Notes: generated by a model not told the origin, from the sequence alone. 64,000 nucleotides of DNA from Atopobium sp. oral taxon 810 str. F0209 (GCF_000466405.1 NZ_KE952949.1:243773-307772), one strand, 5' to 3'. Numbered from the stretch's first letter, positions 32,899-43,178 are shown. Program-made: numbers and translations.

Positions 32899-33137
32899 CG
32901 GAACCACCTCCGTTCTAAATAACACTCTCGACTACTTTGTTACTTCTTTCATACCCAAAAAAGACCCATAAAACTACGACTTTTGTGTAGTCTCGGCGAG
33001 TGGTTGGTATGAGAGTGCAAGCGGCGCAAGCACTAAAGTCTTGCTAGCCTTACAATGACTAACAAACAAGAAGGTTTAGCTGCTCAAGCAGCTGCATATA
33101 TTTTTATTGGGTACATGTGAAAGGAATACGAACACAT
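32899..33137. other. non-coding leader region before rnj
   Basis: No gene is supported here. It includes a hairpin GCTGCTCAAGCAGC just before rnj and a TACAAT box near 33051 without a good -35. The rnj promoter is probably in this stretch. Confidence 0.5.
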
Positions 33138-34802
33138 ATGGCTAAAAAACAAACTCCCTTGAGGATTATTCCTTTGGGAGGCTTGGACGGTATTGGCAAG
33201 AACATGACTGCCTTTGAGTATGGCGATGACATGATTTTGCTCGATGCCGGTTTGATGTTTCCCGAAGATAATCAACCTGGAATTGATTTGATTTTGCCAG
33301 ACTATAGCTATGTACTCGAAAACGAGTACAAGCTTCGCGGCATACTCATTACCCATGGTCACGAGGATCATACTGGTGCTTTGCCATACCTTTTGGCAGA
33401 TCTCAACCACAAAGTGCCTATTTATTCCAGCAAGATGACCTTGGGCATCGTTGAAGGTAAGCTTTCTGAGCATAAAATTAATTCTCCTCGTTTTCGTGAG
33501 GTTCAAAACGGTACCCATATCAACCTAGGCAACTTTTCTATTGATTTTTTCTCGGTAACACACTCTATTCCAGGTGCGCTTGGTGTATATGTTCGTACGC
33601 CAGCAGGCTCGGTATTGCATACCTGTGACTTCAAACTTGATCAGACACCCATTGATGGCGTGAGAACCAATTTCCAAGCAATCTCTCGCTTTGCCACTAT
33701 GGGCATCGATTTGTTGTTATCAGACTCTACCAATGCCAATCAACCAGGCTTTACACCAAGTGAAGCAACAGTTGGTCCAACCCTGCGCCATATCATTAAG
33801 AATGCTCCTGGCAGGGTATTTGTAGCTAGCTTCTCCAGTCACATCCATCGAATCCAGCAGGTTTGCGATGCTGCCACCGCTGTTGGTCGCAAAGTTGTGG
33901 TGACAGGTCGCTCCATGGTGACCAATACCAAGGTTGCCCGAGAACTTGGCTATTTACATGTGGACGAAAAGAATCTCATTGATGCTTTTGAAATTGGAGA
34001 GATTCCTGACGATAAAGTTGTTGTGATGTGCACGGGTAGTCAGGGTGAGCCTATGAGTGCCCTTGGTCGTATGGCAACAGGTGATCATAAGTCACTACAA
34101 ATTACGGCGAATGATACCGTGATTATTTCTGCCACTCCTGTTCCTGGTAATGAGAAAAGCGTACAAGGCATTATCAATGCCCTTACCAAAATTGGTTGCA
34201 CCATCTACGACAAGACTAACGCAACGGTACATGTCTCGGGTCATGCACGCCAAGAAGAACTCAAGCTTATGCTTGCGCTTTGCAAGCCACGCTACTTTGC
34301 TCCTGTCCATGGTGAAGCAGTACATCTTGCAGCGCATGCAAAACTTGCGATGGCAATGGGTATGCCTAAAGATCATATCTTTATTGCTAATAATGGCGAT
34401 GCACTTGAAGTTGTTGATGGCAAGGTACGTTGGGGTCAAGGCGTTGAATCTGGCTTGATTTATGTTGATGGTCTGAGCATTTCAAATGCTGATCCTATTG
34501 TCTTCCGCGACAGGCAAAAGCTCGGCGAGGACGGTATCATTACTGTTGTTGTGACTGTAGGGAAGAGGAGTCACAAGGCAAACGATATTGAGTTCTCTGC
34601 TCGTGGCGTTGCATATGCGGCAGACGAGGCCCTCATGAGCGACGCCACAGCCAACGTCCGTCAGACGGTTGAGCGCCAGGCGCAATCCAAAGGTGCAAGT
34701 GTTGACCAGATTCGCCGTACAGTTCGTGGTAGTCTTTCTAACTTCATTTGGTCGCGTACCCATACGAGGCCTATGGTGATTCCGGTGGTAATGGAGGTCT
34801 AA
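33138..34802 (+). CDS. rnj: ribonuclease J
   Basis: Metallo-beta-lactamase/beta-CASP nuclease with endo- and 5'-3' exonuclease activity on mRNA and rRNA. The zinc motif THGHEDHTGALPYLL is near residue 75. HTCDFKLD, LLLSDSTNA and the beta-CASP motifs (VHVSGHARQEEL, PVHGEAVHL) follow. ATG 33138 gives 554 aa, the usual size; an in-frame GTG at 33117 would add seven residues and overlap the SD-like GAAAGGA. The stop overlaps the ftsK start by one base. Confidence 0.95.
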   Translation: MAKKQTPLRIIPLGGLDGIGKNMTAFEYGDDMILLDAGLMFPEDNQPGIDLILPDYSYVLENEYKLRGILITHGHEDHTGALPYLLADLNHKVPIYSSKMTLGIVEGKLSEHKINSPRFREVQNGTHINLGNFSIDFFSVTHSIPGALGVYVRTPAGSVLHTCDFKLDQTPIDGVRTNFQAISRFATMGIDLLLSDSTNANQPGFTPSEATVGPTLRHIIKNAPGRVFVASFSSHIHRIQQVCDAATAVGRKVVVTGRSMVTNTKVARELGYLHVDEKNLIDAFEIGEIPDDKVVVMCTGSQGEPMSALGRMATGDHKSLQITANDTVIISATPVPGNEKSVQGIINALTKIGCTIYDKTNATVHVSGHARQEELKLMLALCKPRYFAPVHGEAVHLAAHAKLAMAMGMPKDHIFIANNGDALEVVDGKVRWGQGVESGLIYVDGLSISNADPIVFRDRQKLGEDGIITVVVTVGKRSHKANDIEFSARGVAYAADEALMSDATANVRQTVERQAQSKGASVDQIRRTVRGSLSNFIWSRTHTRPMVIPVVMEV

Positions 34803-37429
34803 TGCCCTCAAGACGCAGATCAAACGCAGCAGAGTTGCGGGGCAGACAGGGACGTCAACGACAGGGTGCAAGGCGTGCGGCAAAGCAGGTCCCTGCGCCC
34901 CGTAGCGCTGAGGCAAACGACATTATTGGGGTACTGCTGATTGCACTTGCGGCAGCTATGGCTGTGGCTTTGCTGATGACAACACCTGCTCCGGTAACCC
35001 AAAAGGTGGGTGAGTTCCTCAGTTTGCTCTTTGGTAAGGGAGCGCTTTTGTGCCCCCTCAGTATTGCCTTGTTTGCTCTAACATTTTTTGCTGATGGAGA
35101 AGGACCTCTCTCGGGCCATGTCGCTCTAGGCCTTTCGTTGATGCTGCTAGCGATTTTGAGTCTCATGTCACTTAGCTTTCCTGGAGGCGAAGCAAATCCT
35201 GAGCTTGTCTTGTCAAAAGAAGTTTTGCTTAACCGGGGTGGCTATGTGGGAGGTGCAATTGCTTGGGGATTGCTGAAGAGTGTGGGCTTTGGCGTAGGCG
35301 TGGTATTGCTAAGTGGCATTATTGTTGTTGGCCTTGTAGTCTGTGGCTTTTCTATCTCAGGCGCTATTGCGCATGTCAAAGCAAAAGCTTCGGATGCTGG
35401 TAGTAGTTTGCAAGAGGCTCGTGAGCGTCATTTTGAAGAGCTTAGGCAGCGCAAAGCAGAACGTGCACAAATGCGTATTGAACGTCGAAATATGCGTGCT
35501 GCCGCCTCTCCTGTAATCGAGCAAGATTGGGCCAGTCAAGATGAGTGGACAGATGCCCCCGAGCCCGATCCTACAGTTCCCGCAACAAGTTTTATCGGCG
35601 CGCGCAAAACTACTGTTTTGCGTCGTAATAAAAAACCTGTTGCAAATCCCGAACCAGCAAATTTTGCTGAGAATACTGCAGCAGAGGCGACAGAACAAAC
35701 TCAACTCACTCGTCGTTTGACGCATTCTAAAAAGTCTGATCCCAAGTCCAAAAAGAGCAAGACACCTTCTATTCCTGAATTTTTACGCGAACAGTTTGTC
35801 GAGCAGGACGAACTGCCCTTCGATGAAGACAAATCTGCTGCAACTACGGGGGTAATTCAGGCTCCCAAAACTCAGCGCAGGCAGTCCAAAGCGTCTGCAA
35901 CTTCTGCGGGAAACGTGCGCACTCAGGCAAAGTCTATTCATGAACGTCCCGGGGATTCCACTCAGGAGTTTACACTTCCACCCTTTGAGATGCTCTCATC
36001 TAATCCTCATAGCGCCCAGAGTGCATCAACCGATGCTGAGTTAACCTCAACTATGCGTAGACTTCAGTCGACTTTGTCCGAATTTGGTCTTAGCAGCAAG
36101 GTTGTTGACTATGTTTCTGGTCCTCTTGTTACCACATTCCAAGTGGAGATGGGGGAGGGTGAGCGAGTAAATAAGATTGTTAACCTTGAGGACGATATTG
36201 CACTCACCTTAGCGGCCGAGTCTGTACGTATTTTTGCGCCCATTCCTGGCACCTCACGTGTTGGTATTGAAATTCCCAACAAGAAACGTGAGAGTGTCTG
36301 CATCGGTGATGTGTTGCCTTATGCCAAGGGTGGTCCGTTGGAGTTTGCGGTTGGTCGTGATGCGGGCGGAAAAGCAGTTATTGCAGACTTGGCCAAGATG
36401 CCACACTTACTGGTAGCAGGTTCTACTGGTTCGGGTAAATCCGTAATGATTAACAGTCTTATTATGTCTATCTTGATGCGTGATACACCCAAGCAGGTTC
36501 GTCTTATTTTGGTCGACCCTAAGCGTGTTGAGTTCTCAGGTTATAACGGTCTTCCACATCTTTATGTGCCTGTGGTGACCGAGCCGCGCCAAGCTGCGAG
36601 CGCACTTCAATGGGCGGTATCCGAGATGGAGCGCAGGCTCAAGGTATTTGAACGCGCAGGTGCTCGTAATATCACTATTTATAATGAGATGTGTACCACA
36701 GGCAAGCTCTCCGAGATGGATAATCCCCCTGAGCCCATGCCCTTTATGGTTATCATTATTGATGAGCTTTCCGACCTCATGATGGTAGCTGGTAAGGATG
36801 TCGAAGCCTCTATTGTTCGTATTGCTCAACTTGCTCGTGCGGCGGGCATTCACCTTGTGCTTGCGACCCAACGTCCTTCAGCTGATGTTGTTACGGGTCT
36901 TATTAAGTCCAACATTGAAACCCGTATTGCGCTTTCAGTTGCCTCGAGCATGGACTCACGTGTCATTCTTGATCAAACAGGCGCCGATCGTCTGTTAGGT
37001 AACGGTGACATGCTCTTTAAGTTCCGTGGCCATCGTACGCGGCGCATTCTTGGTTGCTATGTTGCTGATGCTGAGATTGAATCTGTTGTCGCACATTGGT
37101 GTGATCAAGGCGAGCCTGATTACCATGAGGAAATTCTTACTCAGGTGACTCCTGGTCAACCTAGCAATGGCGCTTCAACAGGTGACGATGAAGATGATCC
37201 TTTGGTATGGCAAGCAGCGCAAATTGTCGTGGAATCTCAGCTAGGTTCGACCAGTGGACTTCAGCGTCGACTCAAGGTGGGATACGCTAGAGCAGGACGC
37301 ATTATGGATATGCTTGCTGCCAAAGGTATAGTAGGTCCTCCTGATGGCTCCAAGCCTCGTGAAGTTCTTCTTGATGAAGACGGGCTAGAGCAATTGAAGG
37401 AAGCCGAGCAAAAATTCCGGGAGGTGTAA
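34802..37429 (+). CDS. ftsK: DNA translocase FtsK/SpoIIIE
   Basis: Septum-associated motor that clears the chromosome during division. The N-terminal ~190 residues carry a basic start and four membrane helices. A long charged linker (about 200-390) leads to the motor: Walker A AGSTGSGKS near residue 540, Walker B IIIDELSDLMM, and QRPSADVVTG. A C-terminal gamma winged helix (QRRLKVGYARAGRIMDML) reads orienting sequences. ATG 34802 overlaps the rnj stop and has GGAGG upstream; the frame from 34748 lies inside rnj. 875 aa. Confidence 0.96.
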   Translation: MPSRRRSNAAELRGRQGRQRQGARRAAKQVPAPRSAEANDIIGVLLIALAAAMAVALLMTTPAPVTQKVGEFLSLLFGKGALLCPLSIALFALTFFADGEGPLSGHVALGLSLMLLAILSLMSLSFPGGEANPELVLSKEVLLNRGGYVGGAIAWGLLKSVGFGVGVVLLSGIIVVGLVVCGFSISGAIAHVKAKASDAGSSLQEARERHFEELRQRKAERAQMRIERRNMRAAASPVIEQDWASQDEWTDAPEPDPTVPATSFIGARKTTVLRRNKKPVANPEPANFAENTAAEATEQTQLTRRLTHSKKSDPKSKKSKTPSIPEFLREQFVEQDELPFDEDKSAATTGVIQAPKTQRRQSKASATSAGNVRTQAKSIHERPGDSTQEFTLPPFEMLSSNPHSAQSASTDAELTSTMRRLQSTLSEFGLSSKVVDYVSGPLVTTFQVEMGEGERVNKIVNLEDDIALTLAAESVRIFAPIPGTSRVGIEIPNKKRESVCIGDVLPYAKGGPLEFAVGRDAGGKAVIADLAKMPHLLVAGSTGSGKSVMINSLIMSILMRDTPKQVRLILVDPKRVEFSGYNGLPHLYVPVVTEPRQAASALQWAVSEMERRLKVFERAGARNITIYNEMCTTGKLSEMDNPPEPMPFMVIIIDELSDLMMVAGKDVEASIVRIAQLARAAGIHLVLATQRPSADVVTGLIKSNIETRIALSVASSMDSRVILDQTGADRLLGNGDMLFKFRGHRTRRILGCYVADAEIESVVAHWCDQGEPDYHEEILTQVTPGQPSNGASTGDDEDDPLVWQAAQIVVESQLGSTSGLQRRLKVGYARAGRIMDMLAAKGIVGPPDGSKPREVLLDEDGLEQLKEAEQKFREV

Positions 37430-37432
37430 GAG

Positions 37433-39046
37433 ATGGCTAGACCTCGCTTTAGCGAAATTTTGTATCGTCGCAGACGCGAGCTGGGCATCAGCACTGCACA
37501 AGCCTCTCGCGTTCTTCGACTTAAAGAGCAGGTTATTATTGCTTTTGAAGAAGGTTGTTGGGATGATATGCCTAAGAGTGGCTATGCTCAGGGCATGCTT
37601 GCCTCCTACGCAAACTACCTTGGTCTTGATTCTCAACGTTTGACACGTCAGTTTGCCTCTGATTTAGCTGACTATCAGTCGGGAGGCGATCGTCAATCAC
37701 GAAGACGAGGTTTGGGTGATGGCGCGCGCATGCCCGTAGAGACACGTCGGAGTCGTACCGAGCGTGAAAATTCTGGTGCTCGTGGCTTGTTGCCTACCTC
37801 TGGTGGATATGCGGGCGACCTAGCTGGATTTTCGACTGTTTCTCCTGTGCATTCTCGCACATATGAACAACCCTATAGTGGCGGTTATAGCACCTACGAC
37901 AATCGAAGTCGCGATGTTCGTGGACGTCTGCAAGATGGAGAAAAGCGCTATACCATGCTCGCTCCAGACACCGCAGAGCCTCGCCGTGCAGCACGCGCCC
38001 AGGCTCAGCGTGCACGCGGTAGAGATCAACTGCGAGTTGATGGCTATGGTGACACTAGCCGCGACAATCGACTTGCTTCAGCGCGCCCGCAGCGGCAGCG
38101 GTCAGGTTATCGTCCCCGTGTCCCGATTCAGACAGAAAATCATGCAGCTCCCACGGCGCTCCCGCGCCCTGAACGTGATTATGTTACTCGACGTAGGGTT
38201 GAGTCTAGTGACTATGTCGATGATCTGCGTTATGACGACCAGGCCAATCCATATCAGATGGCATCTACTGGGGCGGGGCGTGCAGGTGCGCGTCGTATAG
38301 TCGATGCTCAGCGGCCTAATGTTCGCAGGCAGCAGAGGAGAACTTCTTCTCAAAATCCAAATAGACGTAACAGACGGCCTCAACAGCCTCAAGGTCTGCT
38401 TGGTATGATATCGAGCATTTTTTCTGACAATATGAAGCTCATTGTTATCATTCTTTTGGTGCTGGCAGTCACTTTGTTTATGCTCATTATTTCGTCAGTG
38501 ACGTCTTGTACTTCAAATATGGCTTCAAATGGCCGTAGCAATACCGTCGCTGTCTCTACAACCGAGACTAAAAAAACTGATGAGAATGATCAGTCTACTA
38601 CTAATGCCAATCAGTCAAATACCGACACTGGTTCTGATCTCAATGTTCCTGAGGTAGCAAGAACACAGAAGAGTGAAACTAAAGTCGAGGTTACTGTAGC
38701 CATTGCGGATGGTGGTGTGAGCTGGGTTGAAGTAACTGTAGATGGTGAAAGTAAAGAAGCAGATACTCTTACTGGTCCTTGGTCTGCTACATACAATGTA
38801 ACCAAAGCGATGCAGGTAGAGGTTTCTGATCCTACGGCTGTTACGGTTACGCGTAATGGCAAGGTTCAAAGCTTTGATCAAAAAGCTTCTGGTGTTGGTT
38901 CGGTTACTATTGATGGGCCTGCTGCAAATGATGAGAATGCCACTAAGGACGGCGATAAAAACAGTTCCAGCAAAGACGGCAATTCTACTAACCAAAACGG
39001 TATGAGTTCCGATGAACAATCCACGTCAGATACTGACCAACAATAA
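37433..39046 (+). CDS. RodZ-like membrane protein with cytoplasmic HTH domain
   Basis: The N-terminal ~75 residues form the RodZ-type helix-turn-helix (EILYRRRRELGISTAQASRV, DMPKSGYAQGMLASYANYLG). A very long Arg/Gln/Tyr-rich, low-complexity linker (about 80-320) follows, then one membrane helix (LIVIILLVLAVTLFMLIISS). A Thr/Ser/Asn-rich outside part contains a small beta domain (DGGVSWVEVTVDGESKEA) like the RodZ C-terminal domain. RodZ ties MreB to the wall machinery; the role here is by analogy. It follows ftsK by 3 bases with GGGAGG upstream. Confidence 0.75.
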   Translation: MARPRFSEILYRRRRELGISTAQASRVLRLKEQVIIAFEEGCWDDMPKSGYAQGMLASYANYLGLDSQRLTRQFASDLADYQSGGDRQSRRRGLGDGARMPVETRRSRTERENSGARGLLPTSGGYAGDLAGFSTVSPVHSRTYEQPYSGGYSTYDNRSRDVRGRLQDGEKRYTMLAPDTAEPRRAARAQAQRARGRDQLRVDGYGDTSRDNRLASARPQRQRSGYRPRVPIQTENHAAPTALPRPERDYVTRRRVESSDYVDDLRYDDQANPYQMASTGAGRAGARRIVDAQRPNVRRQQRRTSSQNPNRRNRRPQQPQGLLGMISSIFSDNMKLIVIILLVLAVTLFMLIISSVTSCTSNMASNGRSNTVAVSTTETKKTDENDQSTTNANQSNTDTGSDLNVPEVARTQKSETKVEVTVAIADGGVSWVEVTVDGESKEADTLTGPWSATYNVTKAMQVEVSDPTAVTVTRNGKVQSFDQKASGVGSVTIDGPAANDENATKDGDKNSSSKDGNSTNQNGMSSDEQSTSDTDQQ

Positions 39047-39067
39047 CGATTTGAGATAGGTGTAACT

Positions 39068-40438
39068 GTGGACAAAGTCCAAACTGTTGAAGTAACACTG
39101 ACCAAAAACGATGCAGAAGAAAAAAAGTTTTTGATAGTTACGCTAGGCTGTGCAAAAAATGAAGTCGATAGTGATCGCATGCGTTCTTTGCTATTGGCGG
39201 GCGGTCTCAAAGAAACTCAAGAGAGTGCCGATGCAGATGTGGCTTTGATTAATACTTGTTCTTTTTTGGCATCAGCGACTACTGAGTCTATTGAAACCAC
39301 ACTTGATTTGGCGGAGGCAGTCTCACAGGGAGTGCGAAACTGCCCTCTTATCATGTGCGGCTGCGTTCCTTCACGATATGGTGAAGCGCTTCCTGCTGAG
39401 CTCCCCGAAGTTGCCGCTTTTGTGCGGGCTGATGAGGAAGACAATATTCTTGGCGTTGTACATGATGTCCTAGGGATGAAGGATAGTGAGATCCCTCAAC
39501 TTGCGGGACATATGCTGCGCACAATTTCAGGTGCAAGTGCTTATGTAAAAATTTCTGACGGCTGTGATCGCTTCTGCGCTTTTTGTGCGATTCCCTATAT
39601 TCGTGGTCGCTATGCTTCTCGTCCTGCTTCAGAGATTCTGACTGAAATTAGAGAGCTGGCCAAAGGCGGTGTTCGTGAGATTGTTCTCATTGGCCAAGAC
39701 ACAGGTATCTGGGGTTCTGATTTTGAGCAGCCCTCCACACTTGCAGCGCTTATGCGTCAGGCCGCTGAAGTTATGCGACCTTATAAGGGCTGGATTCGTG
39801 TACTTTACCTGCAGCCTGAAGGAATGACCGAAGAGCTGATTTCTACCATTCGTGATACTCCTGAAATTTTGCCTTATATCGATATTCCCATTCAGCATTG
39901 TAATGAACGCGTACTCAAATCTATGGGTCGTTCTGGAAGCAGAGAACAACTGAGCGAACTCTTTGCACATTTGCGTCAAGAAATTCCAGGTATGGTACTG
40001 CGCACTACAGGAATGGCGGGTTTTCCTGGAGAGACGGATGAAGAGGCCGATGAACTTGTTGATTTTTTGGCTGAGGAAGGCTTTGATTACACGTCGGTTT
40101 TTGCTTATTCACCCGAGGATGGTACCCGTGGTGCACGTATGGCTGACCAGATAGCTGAAGATATCAAGCTTGAACGCGCTCAGCACTTGCAGGATCTAGC
40201 CGATGAGATGGGTTTTGCTGCCACAGCAAAACACCTTGGTGAACATGTTGATGTCATTATTGATGGCGTTGAAGAAGGTGAAGATGGTCTTGAGTTGATA
40301 GGCCATACGTGGTTTCAGGCACCAGATTCCGATGGAGCGGTACATATTGCCCAAGGAGAGGCTTCCGTTGGTGATATTGTTAGCTGTGGGCTGGTAGATT
40401 GTGTCTGTTATGAGCTTTATGGAACTATCTGTGAGTAG
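39068..40438 (+). CDS. rimO: ribosomal protein uS12 methylthiotransferase RimO
   Basis: Radical SAM enzyme that methylthiolates an Asp of ribosomal protein S12. The N-terminal UPF0004 domain begins VTLGCAKNEVDSD, with NTCSFL and CGCVPSRY for the second cluster. The radical SAM cysteines are C166, C170 and C173 in GCDRFCAFC. DIPIQHCNERVLKSMGR is typical of RimO rather than MiaB. A C-terminal TRAM domain closes the 456 aa. GTG start at 39068, 21 bases after the RodZ-like gene. An N-terminal ~20-residue extension precedes the domain. Confidence 0.94.
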   Translation: MDKVQTVEVTLTKNDAEEKKFLIVTLGCAKNEVDSDRMRSLLLAGGLKETQESADADVALINTCSFLASATTESIETTLDLAEAVSQGVRNCPLIMCGCVPSRYGEALPAELPEVAAFVRADEEDNILGVVHDVLGMKDSEIPQLAGHMLRTISGASAYVKISDGCDRFCAFCAIPYIRGRYASRPASEILTEIRELAKGGVREIVLIGQDTGIWGSDFEQPSTLAALMRQAAEVMRPYKGWIRVLYLQPEGMTEELISTIRDTPEILPYIDIPIQHCNERVLKSMGRSGSREQLSELFAHLRQEIPGMVLRTTGMAGFPGETDEEADELVDFLAEEGFDYTSVFAYSPEDGTRGARMADQIAEDIKLERAQHLQDLADEMGFAATAKHLGEHVDVIIDGVEEGEDGLELIGHTWFQAPDSDGAVHIAQGEASVGDIVSCGLVDCVCYELYGTICE

Positions 40439-40461
40439 TCAGATGGGAGCGCTGAGTAAAA

Positions 40462-41286
40462 ATGGATGAACAAAAAACAATAGAGCATGGTGCAGAAGCT
40501 GCTGTTAAAAAGCCAAAGCCAAAATCCACAATTGTTCGTGAGAAAAATACTCAGCCAGGTATCGCGGCGGTTTCTGTTCAGACCCATCATCCCCGTAAGC
40601 CTGCCAACCGGAGACCTGCAGCCAAGCGTCGTCCTAAATCCGCTGTCAAGTCCAAGGTAAATGCCACCAAGGATCCCACTACCAAGACGGGTTTACGTAG
40701 TAGCTCTGTTTGGACTGCTGCAAATATTGTTACCTGTATTCGTGTTTTGTTTATTCCTGTGTGGCTCTTTGTTGCAGAGGCTGTGCCTGCCTCGAACGGT
40801 AATACATTTTCCTTTGCAGCATTGCTTGTAGCGCTTTTTTATATGGCGATTTCCCTTACTGACAAACTTGATGGCTATCTTGCGCGCAGCAGGGGAGAGA
40901 TTACCACTTTTGGTAAATTCCTTGATCCGATTGCAGATAAACTCGTGGTGTTAGTAGCGCTCTCCTTCTTGCTTGAGCAGCATATGGTGAATAGTTGGGT
41001 ATTGCTTGTTATCATTGCTCGAGAATTTTTAGTATCTGGTTTGCGTATGGTGATTGCATCCAAAGGTGTTGTTATTGCTGCTAGCGAGCTTGGCAAGTGG
41101 AAGACTGCCATCACTATGATTGCAATTTCTGGTTTACTTGTCGTACGCACGCTATCTGCAGGCATGATTTTCAATGTGCTCATGGGATTCTTCCAAATTG
41201 TCATGTTTGCTGCTGTTTTGCTGACCGCTTGGTCTGGCATTGACTACTTCATCAAGGGTTGGCGTTATTTGCTTGATGAGGAGTAA
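40462..41286 (+). CDS. pgsA: CDP-diacylglycerol-glycerol-3-phosphate 3-phosphatidyltransferase
   Basis: Makes phosphatidylglycerol phosphate at the membrane. The CDP-alcohol phosphotransferase signature DGx2ARx8Gx3Dx3D reads DGYLARSRGEITTFGKFLD, then PIAD. The C-terminal ~200 residues are membrane helices. The N-terminal ~85 residues are an unusual Lys/Pro/Arg-rich soluble extension (KKPKPKSTIVREK, NRRPAAKRRPKSAVKSKVNA), probably cytoplasmic and disordered. It follows rimO by 23 bases and is 3 bases from pncC, an order (rimO-pgsA-cinA-recA) common in Gram-positive bacteria. Confidence 0.93.
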   Translation: MDEQKTIEHGAEAAVKKPKPKSTIVREKNTQPGIAAVSVQTHHPRKPANRRPAAKRRPKSAVKSKVNATKDPTTKTGLRSSSVWTAANIVTCIRVLFIPVWLFVAEAVPASNGNTFSFAALLVALFYMAISLTDKLDGYLARSRGEITTFGKFLDPIADKLVVLVALSFLLEQHMVNSWVLLVIIAREFLVSGLRMVIASKGVVIAASELGKWKTAITMIAISGLLVVRTLSAGMIFNVLMGFFQIVMFAAVLLTAWSGIDYFIKGWRYLLDEE

Positions 41287-41289
41287 ATA

Positions 41290-41802
41290 ATGTCTAAAGA
41301 CGAGGAGCTACAACAAGCTATCACACAGACTGCTTCTCAACTTGTTCATGATGCTATGGCAAAAGGTTTGCAACTAGGTACTGCTGAATCTTGTACAGCA
41401 GGTCTTGTTGTCGCAGCCATTGCAGATATTCCTGGTGCCTCCGCCATACTTAAGGGAGGCATTGTGAGTTATGCCATTGCCGTTAAACAAGCCATACTTG
41501 GTGTCTCAAGAGATATTTTTGAGACACCAGAATTGGGTGCTGTATCTGCAGAATGCGCTCAACAAATGGCAGATGGGGCAGTTAAAGCTCTTTCCTGTGA
41601 TGTAGCTGTATCAGTAACGGGTATAGCTGGTCCTGGTGGTGCAGAGCCCGGTAAACCTGTTGGTACCGTTTGGTTTGGGCTGAGTTCTTCTCAAATGGCG
41701 CGTAGCCTTTGTTGTCACTTTAACGGTGATCGTATGATGGTGCGCAAGCAGGCAGTCCTACAAGCTCTCCAACTTCTTTTAGAAGCGGTTCATGAGTTGT
41801 AA
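41290..41802 (+). CDS. pncC: nicotinamide-nucleotide amidase (CinA C-terminal domain, PncC)
   Basis: Stand-alone CinA C-terminal domain of 170 aa that deamidates NMN to NaMN in pyridine nucleotide salvage. Signatures are TAESCTAGLVVAAIADIPGA, LKGGIVSYAIAVKQAILGV and the motif VSVTGIAGPGGAEPGKPVGT. The N-terminal competence/ADP-ribose domain of full CinA is absent. It precedes recA, as cinA does in many Firmicutes and Actinobacteria, but a 258-base gap with a separate promoter divides them. Confidence 0.92.
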   Translation: MSKDEELQQAITQTASQLVHDAMAKGLQLGTAESCTAGLVVAAIADIPGASAILKGGIVSYAIAVKQAILGVSRDIFETPELGAVSAECAQQMADGAVKALSCDVAVSVTGIAGPGGAEPGKPVGTVWFGLSSSQMARSLCCHFNGDRMMVRKQAVLQALQLLLEAVHEL

Positions 41803-41999
41803 GCTAAAATGCTTATCTATTTGAAAAAGTTTTTTGTTTACTTGATAGATTTCCTCATAAAAAGATGAGAAAAAATTTGGCAGATTTAAGCAGATCGCTG
41901 CTAGTAATAGTGGCAGTCTGATAGTTGCAAACTTGCCAAATACTGGCTGTTAACTGTGCTCTTTTTTATTTGCAACCTCAGTTAGACTGGGGGTGTGCG

Positions 42000-42028
42000 T
42001 TGACACCGAACGGTTGTTCGTTTAGACT
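42000..42028 (+). promoter_or_regulatory. recA promoter with embedded LexA box
   Basis: TTGACA (42000-42005), a 17-base spacer and TAGACT (42023-42028) form a near-consensus promoter 32 bases before recA. The spacer contains CGAACGGTTGTTCG (42007-42020), a perfect match to the CGAAC-N4-GTTCG LexA box of Bacillus and actinobacteria. LexA bound there would block polymerase directly. Confidence 0.9.
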
Positions 42029-42060
42029 GCATATGGTCAAAATAAAAGGGAAGGGTTGGC

Positions 42061-43170
42061 ATGGCAAAGTCAAAAGCCGCTGCTCGTGAGGTTCATAGCA
42101 AAACTTATGGCGCTGAACGCGACAAGATGATAGAGAGTACCACCGCAGAAATTCAGAAGCGTTTTGGCAATGGCGCCATTATGCGTTACGGTGATGATGG
42201 CCCTGATCTTGAAGTAGAGGCTATTCCTACAGGAAGCATTGCTTTGGATGCTGCGTTGGGTATTGGTGGTGTACCCCGCGGTCGTATTATCGAGATTTAT
42301 GGCCCCGAATCCTCTGGTAAAACTACTCTTTCTCTGCAAATTTTGGCTGAAGCCCAGGCGATGGGCGGTGTTGTAGCTTTTATCGATGCCGAGCATGCGT
42401 TGGATCCTGGTTATGCAGCGCGCCTCGGTGTTGACATTGATGAAGTGCTTATTTCTCAGCCTGATACCGGTGAGCAAGCACTTGAGATTTGCGACATGCT
42501 TGTACGTTCTGGTGCGATTGATGTGGTTGTTGTTGACTCCGTCGCCGCTCTTGTACCTAAAGCAGAGATTGAAGGTGAGATCGGCGACACTACTGTTGGC
42601 CTGCAGGCACGCCTGATGAGTCAAGCCTTGCGTAAACTTGCGGGCTCCCTGTCCAAGTCCCAGACTACCTGTATCTTTATCAATCAACTTCGTGAAAAAA
42701 TTGGTGTGATGTTTGGCAACCCAGAGACTACTCCTGGTGGGCGTGCTCTCAAGTTTTTCTCTTCGGTGCGCATGGATATTCGCCGAATTGATTCCATCAA
42801 AAAAGATGGCGATATCATTGGCAATCGAGTGCGTGTCAAGGTAGTAAAAAACAAAGTTGCACCTCCTTTCCGTCAAGCAGAATTTGACATTATGTATGGC
42901 ACAGGTATTTCCAAGGAAGGCTCAATCCTTGATATGGGTGTTGACTACAAGATTGTCAACAAGTCTGGTTCTTGGTATACCTACGGCGAAGAACGTCTAG
43001 GACAAGGCCATGAGGCTGCCAAAGAATTCTTGGCTAATAATCCCGAATTACGCGATGAGATTGAAAACCAGGTACGTGTTGCTTGTGGTCTTATTTTGGG
43101 TGACGAGCGCGTGGGAATGCCCACTATGCCCGAAGATCTTAATACCGACACTGACGCTCCTGCAAAGTAG
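42061..43170 (+). CDS. recA: recombinase RecA
   Basis: Strand-exchange ATPase and LexA co-protease. Walker A GPESSGKT at residues 81-88, Walker [20 protein letters not shown]-binding loop L1 [12 protein letters not shown], and L2 region [20 protein letters not shown] are all present. There is an acidic C-terminal tail. AAGGGAAGGG precedes ATG 42061. 369 aa. It is expressed from the SOS promoter described above and followed after 8 bases by its regulator recX. Confidence 0.98.
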   Translation: MAKSKAAAREVHSKTYGAERDKMIESTTAEIQKRFGNGAIMRYGDDGPDLEVEAIPTGSIALDAALGIGGVPRGRIIEIYGPESSGKTTLSLQILAEAQAMGGVVAFIDAEHALDPGYAARLGVDIDEVLISQPDTGEQALEICDMLVRSGAIDVVVVDSVAALVPKAEIEGEIGDTTVGLQARLMSQALRKLAGSLSKSQTTCIFINQLREKIGVMFGNPETTPGGRALKFFSSVRMDIRRIDSIKKDGDIIGNRVRVKVVKNKVAPPFRQAEFDIMYGTGISKEGSILDMGVDYKIVNKSGSWYTYGEERLGQGHEAAKEFLANNPELRDEIENQVRVACGLILGDERVGMPTMPEDLNTDTDAPAK

Positions 43171-43178
43171 TTTTATTT

